A stretch of DNA of 64,000 nt from Aquatica leii (taxonomy: Eukaryota; Arthropoda; Insecta; Coleoptera; Lampyridae): contig CM069432.1 of assembly GCA_035610365.1 (NCBI GenBank), forward strand, positions 265,357,177 through 265,421,176, given 5' to 3'. This document shows positions 24,251 to 35,336 of the stretch, one piece after another; positions within the stretch are counted from its first letter, which is position 1, and each line of letters starts with the position of its first letter. Both the position numbers and the translations under genes were made by a program. A model generated the notes under the pieces. It ran no database searches. It was not told where the DNA came from and was given only the letters and a program-made list of their open reading frames with translations.

Positions 24251-25020
24251 GTTCAATGTGTATACCAAATTTCTTGTTAATGTGGTTTAGTCTCTAAAAC
24301 AGGTAGTTCCGTCATCACAGGAATTTCAGAATATGATTATTGTATGTGGAATAGTCTGCGGTTGCTGAACATCATTTCTCGATTTTTCTTCAATAGGAAA
24401 ACCCGAGAAAACATAGAAATTATCAAACACCCTAGTGACTTTTATAAACGCGTTACCACTATTCTCTTTTTGGTTTCTGGTTATTACTTCTTTATCGAAA
24501 ACACGCCTCTTTTTGGCCGAAATCCAATCAATCGCGATCAACCAACCCCGACGATACTTTTTTGTTCTGCAACCGCATCAAAGGTTTGAAACAATGTAAA
24601 TTCACAAGAATTCAGTTAATTAAGGTTGAATTCTAGATCAATTCTTTACCGTACATATATCAAGTCTCTATATATAGATATAAAAAATGATTAAAACTAA
24701 GAACTTCTGTTATTTATAAGACAATAATTTGGCATTATTTAAGTGATCATTCGCAGTGATATTATAATTTTAGCTCGTAAAATTTTAAATTTTTGAAAAA
24801 GGTTATATCATTTATAAATATGCAAATAAATATACTTCAAAATACATTAATAATACAATATATACTTACATGTATCATGCACGTATAACAATATAATTTC
24901 TATTTGAACATTGCAACTCATACCAATTTTAACACCAAACTAATTTCGAACCGCTCTATATATTTCAATGAATTTTTAAGTTGGTGATAGTTCCACTACC
25001 TAACCTATCATTAAATTTGT
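24251..25020. other. Region between repeats and the POLD1 promoter
   Basis: Possible remnants of a retroelement at 24330-24590 (open on both strands, not recognised). From about 24600 it is AT-rich intergenic DNA that should include the distal POLD1 promoter. No TATA-like core was singled out. Confidence 0.35.
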
Positions 25021-25023
25021 TTT

Positions 25024-25031
25024 TTGGCGCT
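25024..25031 (+). promoter_or_regulatory. Candidate E2F site upstream of POLD1
   Basis: TTTGGCGC fits the E2F consensus TTTSSCGC and lies 57 bp upstream of the POLD1 ATG. Replication genes of animals, DNA polymerase subunits included, are commonly E2F targets. No such site was seen in the DNA before the partial duplicate at 6909. One short motif is weak evidence alone; its position beside this gene raises its value. Confidence 0.5.
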
Positions 25032-25087
25032 AACAGTGAAAACCAAAGTGAAAACGTTAAATTTATTTAAACAAATTAACAATTTTA

Positions 25088-27732
25088 ATGAAAATGAGTG
25101 AAAAACGAAAAGAAGAATCAGAATCAGGCAGCCCGAATAAAAAGTTTAAGTAAGCAAAACTATTTATTTTTGTTATTACTAAAAATAACCTTCGATGATT
25201 AAAGGACAGTATCTGTTCAACGCCCTGAAATTGAAATTAAAAATGTGGAATCAACCACACTCACGTTTCAACAACTGGAATTTGACCATTACACGGGTAC
25301 TCCTTACCCGAACATGCCGGGTGCCCCATCGGGCCCAGTTCCTGTTATGCGTATGTTTGGAGTAACCGAAGCTGGTAACAGCGTTTGTTGCCACATACAT
25401 GGGTTTTCACCTTATTTTTATGTTTTATTACCATCAGACTTTACAGAAAGTGACTGCCATAATTTTAGAGTAAGTTTCGGTAAATTATAATAATAATATT
25501 AGAAAACTAAGTTTTAGAAAGTGTTGAATAATGCTGCTATAGCCGATATGAAATCGAATCCTGATAAAATCACTGAAGCCGTGCTTAAAGTTGCAATAGT
25601 AAGAGGAAAGTCGCTCATGGAATACCAGGGTAACGAAGATAGTAACTTTGCTAAAATAACTGTTGTTTTACCCCGTTTTATAAGTGCTTGTAAACGTTTA
25701 TTAGAAAATGGTACCTATAAAAATTATCCTTTTACTGCGTTCGAATCAAACGTTGATATTGATTTACGGTATTTGTATACGTTTAGTATCAACTACCATC
25801 AGTCATAACTCATATTTTAGATTTATGGTTGATACAAAAGTGCTAGGTTGTTCGTGGATTGAGTTACCAGCTGGTAAATGGTTCAAGCGTACAAAAAATA
25901 CTAAGTTTTCGATTACGTCTAGGTGCCAGATCGAATGTGACGTATCCTGGGAGGATTTTATAGCACATGCACCTGAAAACGAATGGGCAAGAGTTGCTCC
26001 TTTTAGATTACACAGTTTTGATATTGAATGTGCTGGTCGAAAAGGTATTTTTCCAGAAGCTAACGTCGATCCGGTGATACAAATTGCGAATATTGTTAAG
26101 TTATACGGTGCTAACGATGTTTTAACTCGGAATGTTTTTACTTTAAAAAGTTGTGCTCCTATTGGTCACGCAGAAGTACGATGCTTTAACACTGAAGAAG
26201 AGATGCTTGAAGCTTGGGGTCAATTTGTTCGAGATTTAGATCCCGACGTTTTTACCGGATATAACATTAACAATTTTGATATACCTTATTTGATAGACAG
26301 GGCGAAACATCTAAAATTAAAAAATTTTGATTATCTAGGACGCATTTTAAATATTAGGTATGTTTATTCTTCATCGTTGAAGGTGGGACAAAAATTGGTT
26401 TTTAATATTCTGGGAAGAATATTAAAATACAATTTTGGACCACCTGGTGCAATTACTAACTTAATAGTCTTCATAATTATTAGATCGGTTGTAAAGGAAA
26501 CTATAAATCAAACGAAGTTTGGGAAACGTAGTTTTAAGACTGTAAATTTTGAAGGACGTGTTGCCTATGACATGTTGGTTGTTATGAAGCGAGATTTTAA
26601 GTTACGTTCGTATACACTTAACAACGTCTGTAAGGAAATCTTAGGGGAACAGAAAGAAGATGTGCATTATAGTATTATTACGGATCTACAGAACGGAGAT
26701 GAACAAACAAGGAGAAGGTACATTCGCATTAAGTTATATTCTTAAATCAATGGTGTTTAATAGGCTAGCTGTTTATTGCATAAAAGATGCGGATTTACCC
26801 TTGAGGTTGTTAGACCATGTCAAAAGTTTCACAAATGATATAGAAATGGCTCGAGTTACTGGTGTATCTATAACAAGTTTGTTAACAAAAGGAGAGCAGG
26901 TGAAAGTAGTGGCGCAACTTCTGAGACATGTATTTTGTGTAGGGTTTATAATTACCAAGTTTCAACGGCGTGTTTTAGAGCCAAGAGGCTGGATATTTTA
27001 TGCCGATACATCAATATACTCCAAGCACTGAACAGTATGAAGGAGCTACTGTTATAGAACCAAAACGCGGGTATTACACTGATCCCATCGCAACTTTAGA
27101 TTTTAGTTCTCTGTACCCGAGTATCATGATTGCTCACAACTTGTGCTACTCAACTTTACTGCGTCCTCTCGCAAAGGATAAATTAGGACTTACATCAGAT
27201 GAAGTAACGACTACTCCAGCTCAAAATATGTTCGTTAAATCGTCTGTGCGACCTGGGTTGTTACCGCAGATTTTGCAACAGTTGTTAGCAGCTCGTAAAA
27301 AGGCTAAAGCTGCGTTGAAAGATGAAAAAGACCCGGTAATGAGAGCCGTTTTGGACGGTCGACAATTAGCCTTAAAAATTTCAGCTAATTCTGTTTATGG
27401 GTTCACTGGTGCTCAAGTAGGAAAATTACCTTGTTTGGAAATTTCTGGTGTAAGTATTTTGCTATGAAGTTTAACCAGAATATAGCGTTTGGTTTTAGAG
27501 CGTAACTGCTTACGGTCGTAGCATGATCGAGCAAACAAGGTTGGAAGTTGAGCAACATTATTGCGTAGCAAATGGTTTTGAAAATGATGCTCAAGTTGTT
27601 TACGGTGATACTGATTCTGTAATGGTGAATTTTCGGGTTAAAACTTTAGAACGTGCCATGGAGTTGGGACGTGAAGCCGCCGAATTAATCAGTAAAAAGT
27701 TTGTGCAACCTATTAAATTAGAATTTGAAAAG
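25088..27732 (+). CDS. POLD1: DNA polymerase delta catalytic subunit, exons 1-8
   Basis: N-terminal 740 residues of the B-family polymerase that does lagging-strand synthesis and proofreading in the nucleus. Exons: 25088-25149, 25205-25469, 25518-25768, 25821-26357, 26484-26717, 26764-26929, 26979-27449, 27499-27732; all GT...AG and in phase. Exonuclease: Exo I FDIEC (D260, E262), Exo II NNFD (D346), Exo III YCIKD (Y454, D458). Polymerase: motif A DFSSLYPS (D546, L550), motif [10 protein letters not shown] (K638, N642), motif C YGDTDS (D699, D701). All catalytic residues are present. The start [10 protein letters not shown], followed by a K/R-rich stretch, fits a nuclear N-terminus, about 50 residues shorter than fly or human. 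Exon 8 ends LEFEK with donor GTATAT and continues in phase into [12 protein letters not shown] at 51002, after a 23.3-kb intron. Total predicted length is 1050 residues, against about 1100 in other animals. Confidence 0.95.
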
Positions 27733-28969
27733 GTATATGTTTTATTTTATTTTGTATAATAATGACTTCGTCTACTTTGAACATTTCAGCTACTAATTGG
27801 TTTTCTTAAAATGTTTCATCTAAATTTTTTATTAGTAACCTTGTTGCTTTTTCTGCTCTTTCGCTGATAATTCACCTTCATGATTAAAATAGAATAGTCG
27901 TTAACGATACTACCATATAATAAATATTTCAGTTGTAAGTTATTGACAATAACAGGTAAATAAGCTCAAGCTTCTAGCTGGCAATGTAGACTTTTACAAT
28001 TAGTAAAATATTCTGGATATGATCGTAAGAAAAGTAAAATCAGAATGGTTCTTTCTAAATAATCGACAATAAAAGGTATCAAATAAGAAATAATGATTCT
28101 AATTACAGACATATGTTTCTGCAATACGACGTTTTTTATTTATGCAATAGTCGGTTACTTCTTAAAAAATGTATTTTTTTAATTTATTACTGTTTTTGTT
28201 GCTCTTTGATATTTATAGTGACAATTGACCAATGTAAAAAAAACAGAAAATCTTTTGTTATAAAGGCAGTTTATTCTACAGAGCAGGGCTCAATCCGGAA
28301 AGTTTTGAAAAGTTGTATCGAAGTCCCTGCAGAGAAAAAACTACTCACTTATATTGTAGGGATGTTGATATCCGCTCTATTTTTTCGGTTAGTTGGATTT
28401 AAAAAATAATGGACTGTATTACTTGATATATACATATATTACAATTTGTGATACATTTTCACTAACATTGATTATTCAGTTTTAGGATTTTTTGTTACCA
28501 GCAAGCCGAACTATGCTGGGAGACGCTACATTGGTGACTGTCAAAAAATATATATAAAATCGGTTATAAAAAAATTAAATGTTAAGGAAAATTCCACTAC
28601 CTCTGGTTACAAAAACTAATTCTATTGGTTGTTAGTAATATCTTAAACTTTAAAGTATGAGAAAGTTAGGGGTCGTTGAATGACTCCCGTTAGCTATTTG
28701 CAACTACTACGTGCCTTTACAAAAAAAAAGGATTTTACAGTAACTGTTTATTTCTAAAATATTAAAATTTTAAATGTACACTAAGACTTAAATTACACAA
28801 ACTGTGAAGTCAAAGGATGTACCGAACATATATATATATATATATATACTCATAAGGCGTTTATAAGAATTGAGACAACTTCCCTATTTCTGCAAAGTCT
28901 TGCAATCTTGCTGCACGTTCACTTTCTAAGATCAGACAAAACTTGAAAACACTGCAAAGTGCAGCTTGA
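27733..28969. other. Proximal part of POLD1 intron 8
   Basis: AT-rich DNA with no recognised gene. A (TA)n run of about 20 bp lies at 28830-28850. The first 200 bases still show similarity to the DNA after the partial duplicate (9563 onward). Confidence 0.4.
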
Positions 28970-29290
28970 CTGGGTGAGTCCTTAGCGCGGCCCTCAAATT
29001 TATCTAGTTCACTGAAAATATTTTCATTATTGAAAACCCTTTCGGGCCGCTGCAATCAGGGGGTGGTTACAAAAAATTGTAATTTTCTCAAAGATTTTAA
29101 GTGTAAAGGCATTCATTAACCTACCTAGTTCGAAAACTAATTCAACATTAAAATTGTCTATTACGAAATTTCTAAATCTCCATGCTAAACTGTTAGGCGT
29201 ATGCACAACATTTATAGACAAAAAGATCGTATTGTCGATTAGAAATGTTTTATTTCAAATAGTTTCTAATTGTCGTATAGTACAGAAGGC
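28970..29290 (-). repeat. Dispersed repeat, copy 1
   Basis: This shares long near-identical stretches (GCATTCATTAACC, CTAAATCTCCATGCTAAA, GATTAGAAATGTTTTATTTC) with 40330-40560, and with 35374-35600 in the opposite orientation. All three copies also share the edge near GAGTCCTTA...GGCCCTCAAATTTATCT. It appears to be the tail of the same RT-bearing repeat found at 35337-36170 and 39775-40588. Confidence 0.6.
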
Positions 29291-29429
29291 ATTTGAATGA
29301 AGACTCGCAAATTTTTGCAGTTTTTTTATACAATTAAATGCAAATTTATAGTGAGCTTAGTATAGTTGCAAAGTAAATGAATTAGCAAATCTATCATACA
29401 AAATTTGAACTCTCTGTCATTGGAGGAAT

Positions 29430-29720
29430 GGGAGATTGTGAACCATTAATCGCGAAGGTTTTCAAATTGCACCCAATTGTTTAGAATGCCCTCATTGATT
29501 CTTGTTCAGGTTGACAGTACAGCAGCTTCTAATTTCATCCTCGGATCTTAAAATCATGTTCTCGCGCGTAGTACACGTCCCCAGAGAAAAAAATCTAGAC
29601 ATGTAAGGTCCGGAGACTTAGGTGGCCAAGGAAACGCACTTTCCTTCCATCGATATGGTTCCGAACTCCACATGCATAATGAGCAGGGCAATCATCTAAT
29701 TGCAATCACATATTTTAACG
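29430..29720 (-). pseudogene. Transposase C-terminal fragment (mariner/IS630-like)
   Basis: The minus strand reads CPAHYACGVRNHIDGRK, then FLGHLSLRTL and IFFSGDVYY. This is a decayed version of the typical PPHYA...VREYLD...WPARSPDL...DFFLWG end of insect mariner/IS630-type transposases, the same family as the fossil at 57590-58420. No open frame. Confidence 0.45.
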
Positions 29721-29819
29721 ACTATTCCAAAGATAATCATCCAATAAATCTGGCAATGTATTTATTATGAACTCTAAATAGGCATCACCATTTAGCATTA
29801 AAATATATTTTCTTTAAGT

Positions 29820-30199
29820 CAATTCACAGTTATACTTTGATTATAAAACTAGTTTCGACAATTTAAATAGTCATCATCAGTTACACTAAAAACAAGTGAA
29901 TTAACAAAAATAATTAAACATTTAAAAGAGCTTACAAATTATATCAAATTATTAAAATAGAATGACAAACGTCAACAAATTAAAAATTTTTAATTGAAAC
30001 TGACATTATATACGGCCTTAGGTGATATGAAAATGAAAAGGAAAATGAAAAAAGTAAATTAAAATTTATTATTAAGAAGAGGAGAAATATTTAAATCAAG
30101 AATTTCGTTAAGACAATTATATGAATTTTCATTATAAAGAAGATGAATTTCAAGATGATTAAGAAGAGAACTTTTGTTACAAAAATGAAGAAATTTAAC
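29820..30199 (-). mobile_element. Penelope-like element, 3' part (split by a LINE)
   Basis: The minus-strand end of a Penelope-like element. After the LINE insertion the reading continues as FCNKSSLLNHLEIHLLYNEN and NEILDLNISPLL, the usual tail after the GIY-YIG domain. A 3' region follows with TCATCATCAG and AGTTTCGACAATTT, seen in many insect Penelope-like elements. The other part is at 34744-35335. The two parts were one element before the LINE entered. Confidence 0.6.
30185..30199 (+). repeat. Target site duplication of the LINE (left)
   Basis: ATGAAGAAATTTAAC, 15 bp, repeated exactly at 34744-34758 on the other side of the LINE. Confidence 0.85.
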
Positions 30200-30651
30200 G
30201 GTCGTGTTTTGAAGGTGGTTGAGCGAGGACGTGTTTAATAGTATTGCGGAGTTTTGTGTAATTTAAAGTGATTTACAGCAATTAATTGACGTGTGCGTGT
30301 TGAGAATTGGGAGGTTGAAGAAATGATTATAAGTACAGTTTTAATGTGAGTAGTAAATAAGTACATTAAAATTATGGATAAGAAGATATAGGTGGCTCAG
30401 ATAACGTGTGCGAATGCGAGCGAATATCGCGGACTAGTTTAAAGGTCAAGCGCGCGCTTTTGATAACAGTGAAGTACAAACTTTTATTTATATACTGTTT
30501 CTAATATTTGTGGCGGGCTTTAATTAAATACAATTAGAAAGAATCATAATAACAATAAATGTAAAAAATTAATAAAGAAAAAAATTAAATAAATAACTAA
30601 ATTAAAAAAAAAATAAATAAATAAATAAGTAATAAAAGAAGGGGGAAAGGT

Positions 30652-31430
30652 ATGAATAAAAGAGAGAGAGAGGAAGAGGAAAAAGAAAGGCAACAAATAT
30701 TTGAAAGAGGAAAGAAAACAATAAGATCACCAGACATTAAAAGATATCGGAGGACAGCGAAGGAAAAACCTCAAGAACAGAAGGAGGAAAGAAAGAAATG
30801 GAGGAGTTAAAAGAATTAATGAGAGAAATGATGAAACAGATGGAAGAAAATATGCAAGAAATAAGACAAGAAATCAAAGAAATGGGAGAAAGAGAAAAGA
30901 AGTGGGAGAAAGAAAAAGAGAAACTGGTGGAGAGAATAGAAAAACTGGAGAAAAAGCGGAAGACGAGGAAAGATGGAAAAGAAAGAATAATATTGTGATA
31001 AAGGGGTGGAGAAGTGAAAAACCACAAAAGATTTAGGAGTGATGCTGGAAGAAAAATTAAATGTAAAAGTAGAGGTGAAAAAGTGTCAGTAATAAACAAA
31101 GAGAAGAAAAATGAGATGGTGGTGGCGGAAATCGGAGGATGGGAGGAAAAACAGAAGGTAATGGCGGAGAAGAAGAAATTAAAGAATACAAGAATATATA
31201 TAAGTCACGATTTGACAGGGAGGAAAGAAGAGTGCAAAGAGAAATAATGAACATAGCGGTGGAAAAAAGAGCGGAAGGAAAAAGAGTATGGGTAGGGTAC
31301 AGAAAAATGGAGAGAGATGGAGACAGATACATATGGAACGACAAGGATAGGGGACTGAGCAGAGAAAGAGGAGAGAAATTGGGGAACCAAAAGGCAAAAA
31401 CTAAAGGGCAAAGGGGGTGGTAAAGGAGAG
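30652..31430 (+). pseudogene. LINE ORF1 (coiled-coil protein), broken
   Basis: Starts at the ATG reading MNKREREEEEKERQQ. After a frame change near 30797 it reads MEELKELMREMMKQMEEN as an uninterrupted Glu/Lys coiled coil to about 30998. A region with several stops follows (31000-31135). Then comes a C-terminal part (GGKTEGNGGEEEIKEYKNI, and SRFDREERRVQREI ... GKRVWVGYRKM) to 31423. The product would be the nucleic-acid-binding chaperone protein of the element. The frame is lost at least twice. Confidence 0.6.
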
Positions 31431-34400
31431 AAAGTTGACGAAATGGCAAAGAAAAGGAATAATGAGAGATGGAAATGGAAAAGAAAAAGAAGGAAGAAAA
31501 AAGAAAGTAAGGAAGAAGCACAGGGGGAGGTGGAGTGAGCTGAGAGTATTGTTTTGGAACGTAGCAGGAATAAAAAACAAGGAACATGATTTCTGGAAGT
31601 ACATCAAGGAACAAGATGTAGTGGGATTACAGGAAACATGGATGGAAGAAAAAGAATGGGAGTGGTGGGAAAAAGAGTTGCCGGAGGAATTTGAGTGGGT
31701 GGTGCAACATGCAGAAAGAGAAAATAATATAATAACGGGAATAAGAAAAAAATGGTTGAACCAGGAAAAGAAAGAGAAAGTGCAACAGAGAAGAGGAGTT
31801 GTAGAAAGGAACATACAGTGGGGAAAAATAAAAGTAGTGACGGTTTATAGCAGTAGAATGAAAGAGACAAGGAAAAACATAGAAGAGATGATAGAAGAGA
31901 GGGAAGAGGGATTGATAATAGTAGGAGGGGACTTCAACGCAAGAATAGGGGAAGAGGGGGGAATACAAGAAAGAAAAGGGACGGGAAAGAGACAAACAAA
32001 GGACAAGGTGATAAATAAAGAGGGAGAAGAACTGCTGGAATTGTGCAACGAAAAAGGGTGGGAAATAATGAACGGGAACAGAGAAGAAGATGGAAAGGGG
32101 AATTTACGTACATAGGAGGAAGGGGAGAATCTATAATAGATTTTGTAATGACAAATGAAGAGGCTGCAAAAAGGTAAAGACATTTAAGGTGGGAGAAAGG
32201 GTAGAGTCAGACCATCAACCACGGGAATTGACAATGGAAGGAAGGGAAAGAGAAGAGAGAGAGGAAGAGGAGAAGTACATAACTAAAAAAAGTGGACAGA
32301 AGAGGGTATAAAAAGATATAAAGAGAGAATAGGGAAAACGGTATGGATAGGGAAGGAATTACAAGAAAGTGTAGAGGAAATGAGAGAGATGATGGAGAAA
32401 GGCAACAGACGGAGTCAGATTTAGAAAATGGAAGGGGAGAAAACAGGATGGAAGAAATGGTGGGATAAGGAATGCAAGGAAGCAAAGGAAAATGCAAGAA
32501 GAGCATTAAGACAGTGGAAAAAAGGGAGGAAAGAAACAGAAGAATACAAAGAAGCAGTAAAAATATACAAAAACATGCGACAGAAAGAAGGAAGAAAACA
32601 AAAAGAAGCAAGAGGAGCAGATCAAAGGAATAAAAACGGAAGAAGATGTATGGAAGTACCTAAAGAAACAGAGGGAAAAAAACATGACGACAAAGGGAAT
32701 AAAAATTAAAGAATGGGAGATATATTTTCGGAACCTGTTGGGAGGGGAAGAACAAAGGCAGAAAAAAGAAAAGACGCGGTAGTAAGACAAGAAGAAGGAG
32801 ATAGGGATAGAATAAGTGAAGAAGAAGTAATGGAGGCGATAAAGAATATAAAAAAGAAAAGGCGACAGGAGAAGATGGGATACAAGGAGAAGAGTGGATA
32901 TACGGGGGAGAAAGTGTAGCAAAAAGGATGACGGAAATACTAAACAAAATATGGAAAGGGGAAGGATTTCCAGAGATATGGAGAGAAGGAATAATATGCC
33001 CAATCCACAAAAAGGGCGAAAAAAATAAAGTCAAGAATTATAGAGGGGTAACATTATTGAGCACGGCATACAAATTGTACGCGACAATACTGCAAGAAAG
33101 ACTACAGAAGGAAATAGAGGAAAGAAGTTTGGTACCAGACGGACAAGCGGGATTCAGAAAAAGAAGAAGGGCGATAGACAACATATATATACTGAAACAC
33201 TTAGCAAATAAAGAACTAGAAAAAAAGAAGGAAAATGGTGGCACTATTCGTAGATCTAAAAGCTGGTTTTGACAAAGTGAATAGGGAAAAGCTGTAGGAA
33301 TATATAAAAAGAAAAAAATCAATGAAAGATTAATACAAAAAATAGAGGAAATCTACGAAGAAACGAGGAGCAGGGTTAAAGTGAATGGGGAAGAGAGTGA
33401 GAAATTCATCACAAAGAGAGGGTTGAGGCAGGGATGTCCACTGAGCCCAAGCCTGTTCTCGGTATATACAGGGGATCTGGAAGTGACAATGAGAGGACAA
33501 CAGACAGGAGGGATAGTGGTAGGGAAAGCTAAGGTATGGTCGTTGGCGTATGCGGATGACATAGTGCTGGTGGCTAAGGAGGAAAAGGAAATGAAAGAGA
33601 TGATGAAAACGCTAGAAAAATATATGAAAAAAAAAGAAATGGAAGTAAACACGGAGAAAACAAAGATAATGATATTTAGAAAATGAGGGGGAAAAGAAAA
33701 AGAGAGGAGTGGATATGGAGTGATGAGAAAGTGCAACAAGTGAAGGAATTTACATACCTGGGCTACACGATGAAACAGGATAATAAAGAGGAAGAACACA
33801 TAAAGGAAAGGGTGAAGAAAGGAAACAGGTAATAGGACAAGTCTGGGGTGTGGGGGAAAGAGTATTCAAGATGGATATAAAAAAAGGAAAATTGCTGTTT
33901 GAAAAATTAATAAAGGGGGTGGTAATGTATGGAGCGGAAATATGGGGCTGGAAGAAGTGGAGGGAGGTAGAGGGGCTACAGGAAAAATACTGGAGATGGG
34001 TGTTAGGATTGGACAGGGATACACCGGGGTATATTGTGAGAGAGGAGGTACAGATAGAAAAAATAAGGGTAGAGACAGGAAAAAGAGCAATAAAATACGA
34101 GGAAGAAATGAGGGAAAGAACAGATTGCAAAATACTGCAAGAATGTTGGAAAGAGATAAAGGGAGGGAAAGTGAAGTACGGGCAGGAGGGCAGAGAAGAG
34201 TATTACAAAAGAAACGGGTACGCGAGTGAAGAAGTGGAGAGATTAAGAGAAGAGGGGGTAGGGATAAGGGAAGAAATAATGAGAGATAGAGACATCGAAA
34301 AACAAGAAAGATGGACAAAGATAAAAGAGGACAGATATAATAGGAATTATAAAGATATCAAGGGTGAAGGAGTGCCGGAATATTTAAAAGATAGAGAGAT

Positions 34401-34668
34401 CAAAAGCAACAAAAAGAATAAAATGGTAGCAAGGTTCAGATGTGGCAACGAGGAGTTAGGGAACAAATATTGGAAAGAAGAACCAGAAAAGATGTGCAGG
34501 CTATGTGGAGAAGAAACGGAAGACCTTAACCACATGAGACAGAAATGCAGGGAACTAAGAGAAGAGGTGATGAAAATAGAGGAAATCTTAGATGAAAACG
34601 GAAAAGGAGCGGAATGGATGGAGGAAGTATGGAGCAGGAGGAAAAAGTTAAGGGGGGAGAAGGGATAA
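31417..34668 (+). pseudogene. LINE ORF2 (endonuclease and reverse transcriptase), broken
   Basis: Endonuclease motifs: LRVLFWNVAGI (about 31540), QETWMEE (about 31630), GGDFNARIGEEGG (about 31925) and ESIIDFVMTNEE (about 32130). Reverse transcriptase motifs: PEIWREGIICPIHKKG (about 32970), NYRGVTLLSTAYKL (about 33040), PDGQAGFRKRR (about 33140), TKRGLRQGCPLSP (about 33410) and LAYADDIVLV (about 33545). The C-terminal part has CRLCGEETEDLNHMRQKC (about 34498). The YADD catalytic box is present. Frame changes lie near 32100, 32410, 32710, 32900, 33270, 33690 and 33840, so no full protein can be made. The longest intact pieces are 31417-32115 and 33850-34668. Confidence 0.8.
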
Positions 34669-34743
34669 GAAAATGTATTAGATATGTATATATAGCACGA
34701 TCAAATTTGTAAGCCAAATGGCAACGAATAAAGTTAAACTTAT

Positions 34744-34758
34744 ATATGAAGAAATTTA
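34744..34758 (+). repeat. Target site duplication of the LINE (right)
   Basis: ATGAAGAAATTTAAC, an exact repeat of 30185-30199. Confidence 0.85.
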
Positions 34759-35335
34759 ACATTAACGTCAGAAAAAAAAAGAATGACCAGTAGATAAAAT
34801 ATGTTCTTCTAATCTTGTTTTAAACTTTCTACCAGTTTGTCCTACATAAGAACAATTGCAAAAAGAGCAAAGAATTTTATAGACGCCAAATTTATCTAAA
34901 GAAGAAACAGAATCGTTATCATTAACAATAAAATATTTTAAATTACTATTAGTAAAAATAGAAATATTATACTTTTTAAAATACTTACTTAAGAAAAAGA
35001 GAAGAATAATTAATTTAAAGCATAGAACAATAGATAGTGGCATTATCAGATGTATTTTGAGAAACATTTTTTAAAGAAATGGTATATACGAACTTTACAA
35101 AATATGAAAAGGGTAACCATTGTTATAAGCTAATTGTTTAATAGTATCAAATTCTTTATTAAAACTATACTTAGAAAGAGGAACAGAAAAATAGAAAATT
35201 GGCTAATTCATGTACTTTACAACTATCCTAAGCTCACTATGCCTTTCCATTTAATTTTTTTAAGAAAATTGCAAAAATATGCGTCTTCACCAAAATATGT
35301 CACCAATTTAACAAGAAAATTTCAAGAAAAGTGCT
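34759..35335 (-). mobile_element. Penelope-like element, GIY-YIG endonuclease part
   Basis: The minus strand encodes FGVYKILCSFCNCSYVGQTG and RKFKTRLEEHILSTGH, a GIY-YIG nuclease domain with the Cys pair usual in Penelope-like elements (34780-34905). It is preceded by linker sequence (FNKEFDTIKQLAYNNGYPFH at about 35095-35155). The reading continues on the other side of the LINE at 30199. The reverse transcriptase part is missing. Broken. Confidence 0.75.
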
Positions 35336-35336
35336 A

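Larger units (their letters stand above)
30200..34743 (+). mobile_element. Nearly full-length LINE, purine-rich strand
   Basis: A non-LTR retrotransposon of about 4.5 kb with perfect 15-bp target duplications and no long poly(A) tail. It has a GC-richer 5' UTR (30200-30640), ORF1 (about 30652-31430) and ORF2 (about 31417-34668), which encodes an apurinic-type endonuclease, a reverse transcriptase and a C-terminal Cys-His motif. The coding strand is extremely rich in A and G. Both frames are interrupted several times, so it is dead, but full length with its target site intact suggests moderate age. The clade is uncertain; similar AG-rich LINEs are common in ants, wasps and beetles. Confidence 0.85.

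Noticed and set aside
28113-28409. 98-codon plus-strand open frame with hydrophobic start
   Set aside because: Lies inside POLD1 intron 8, no family resemblance, F/L/K-rich as expected from AT-rich DNA.
28825-28855. TA dinucleotide run
   Set aside because: Ordinary microsatellite, too short to suggest more.
30737-34762. Many long minus-strand open frames rich in Ser, Phe, Leu, Pro and His across the LINE
   Set aside because: They are the complement of the purine-rich LINE ORFs. The sense strand carries endonuclease and reverse-transcriptase motifs, while these frames have none.
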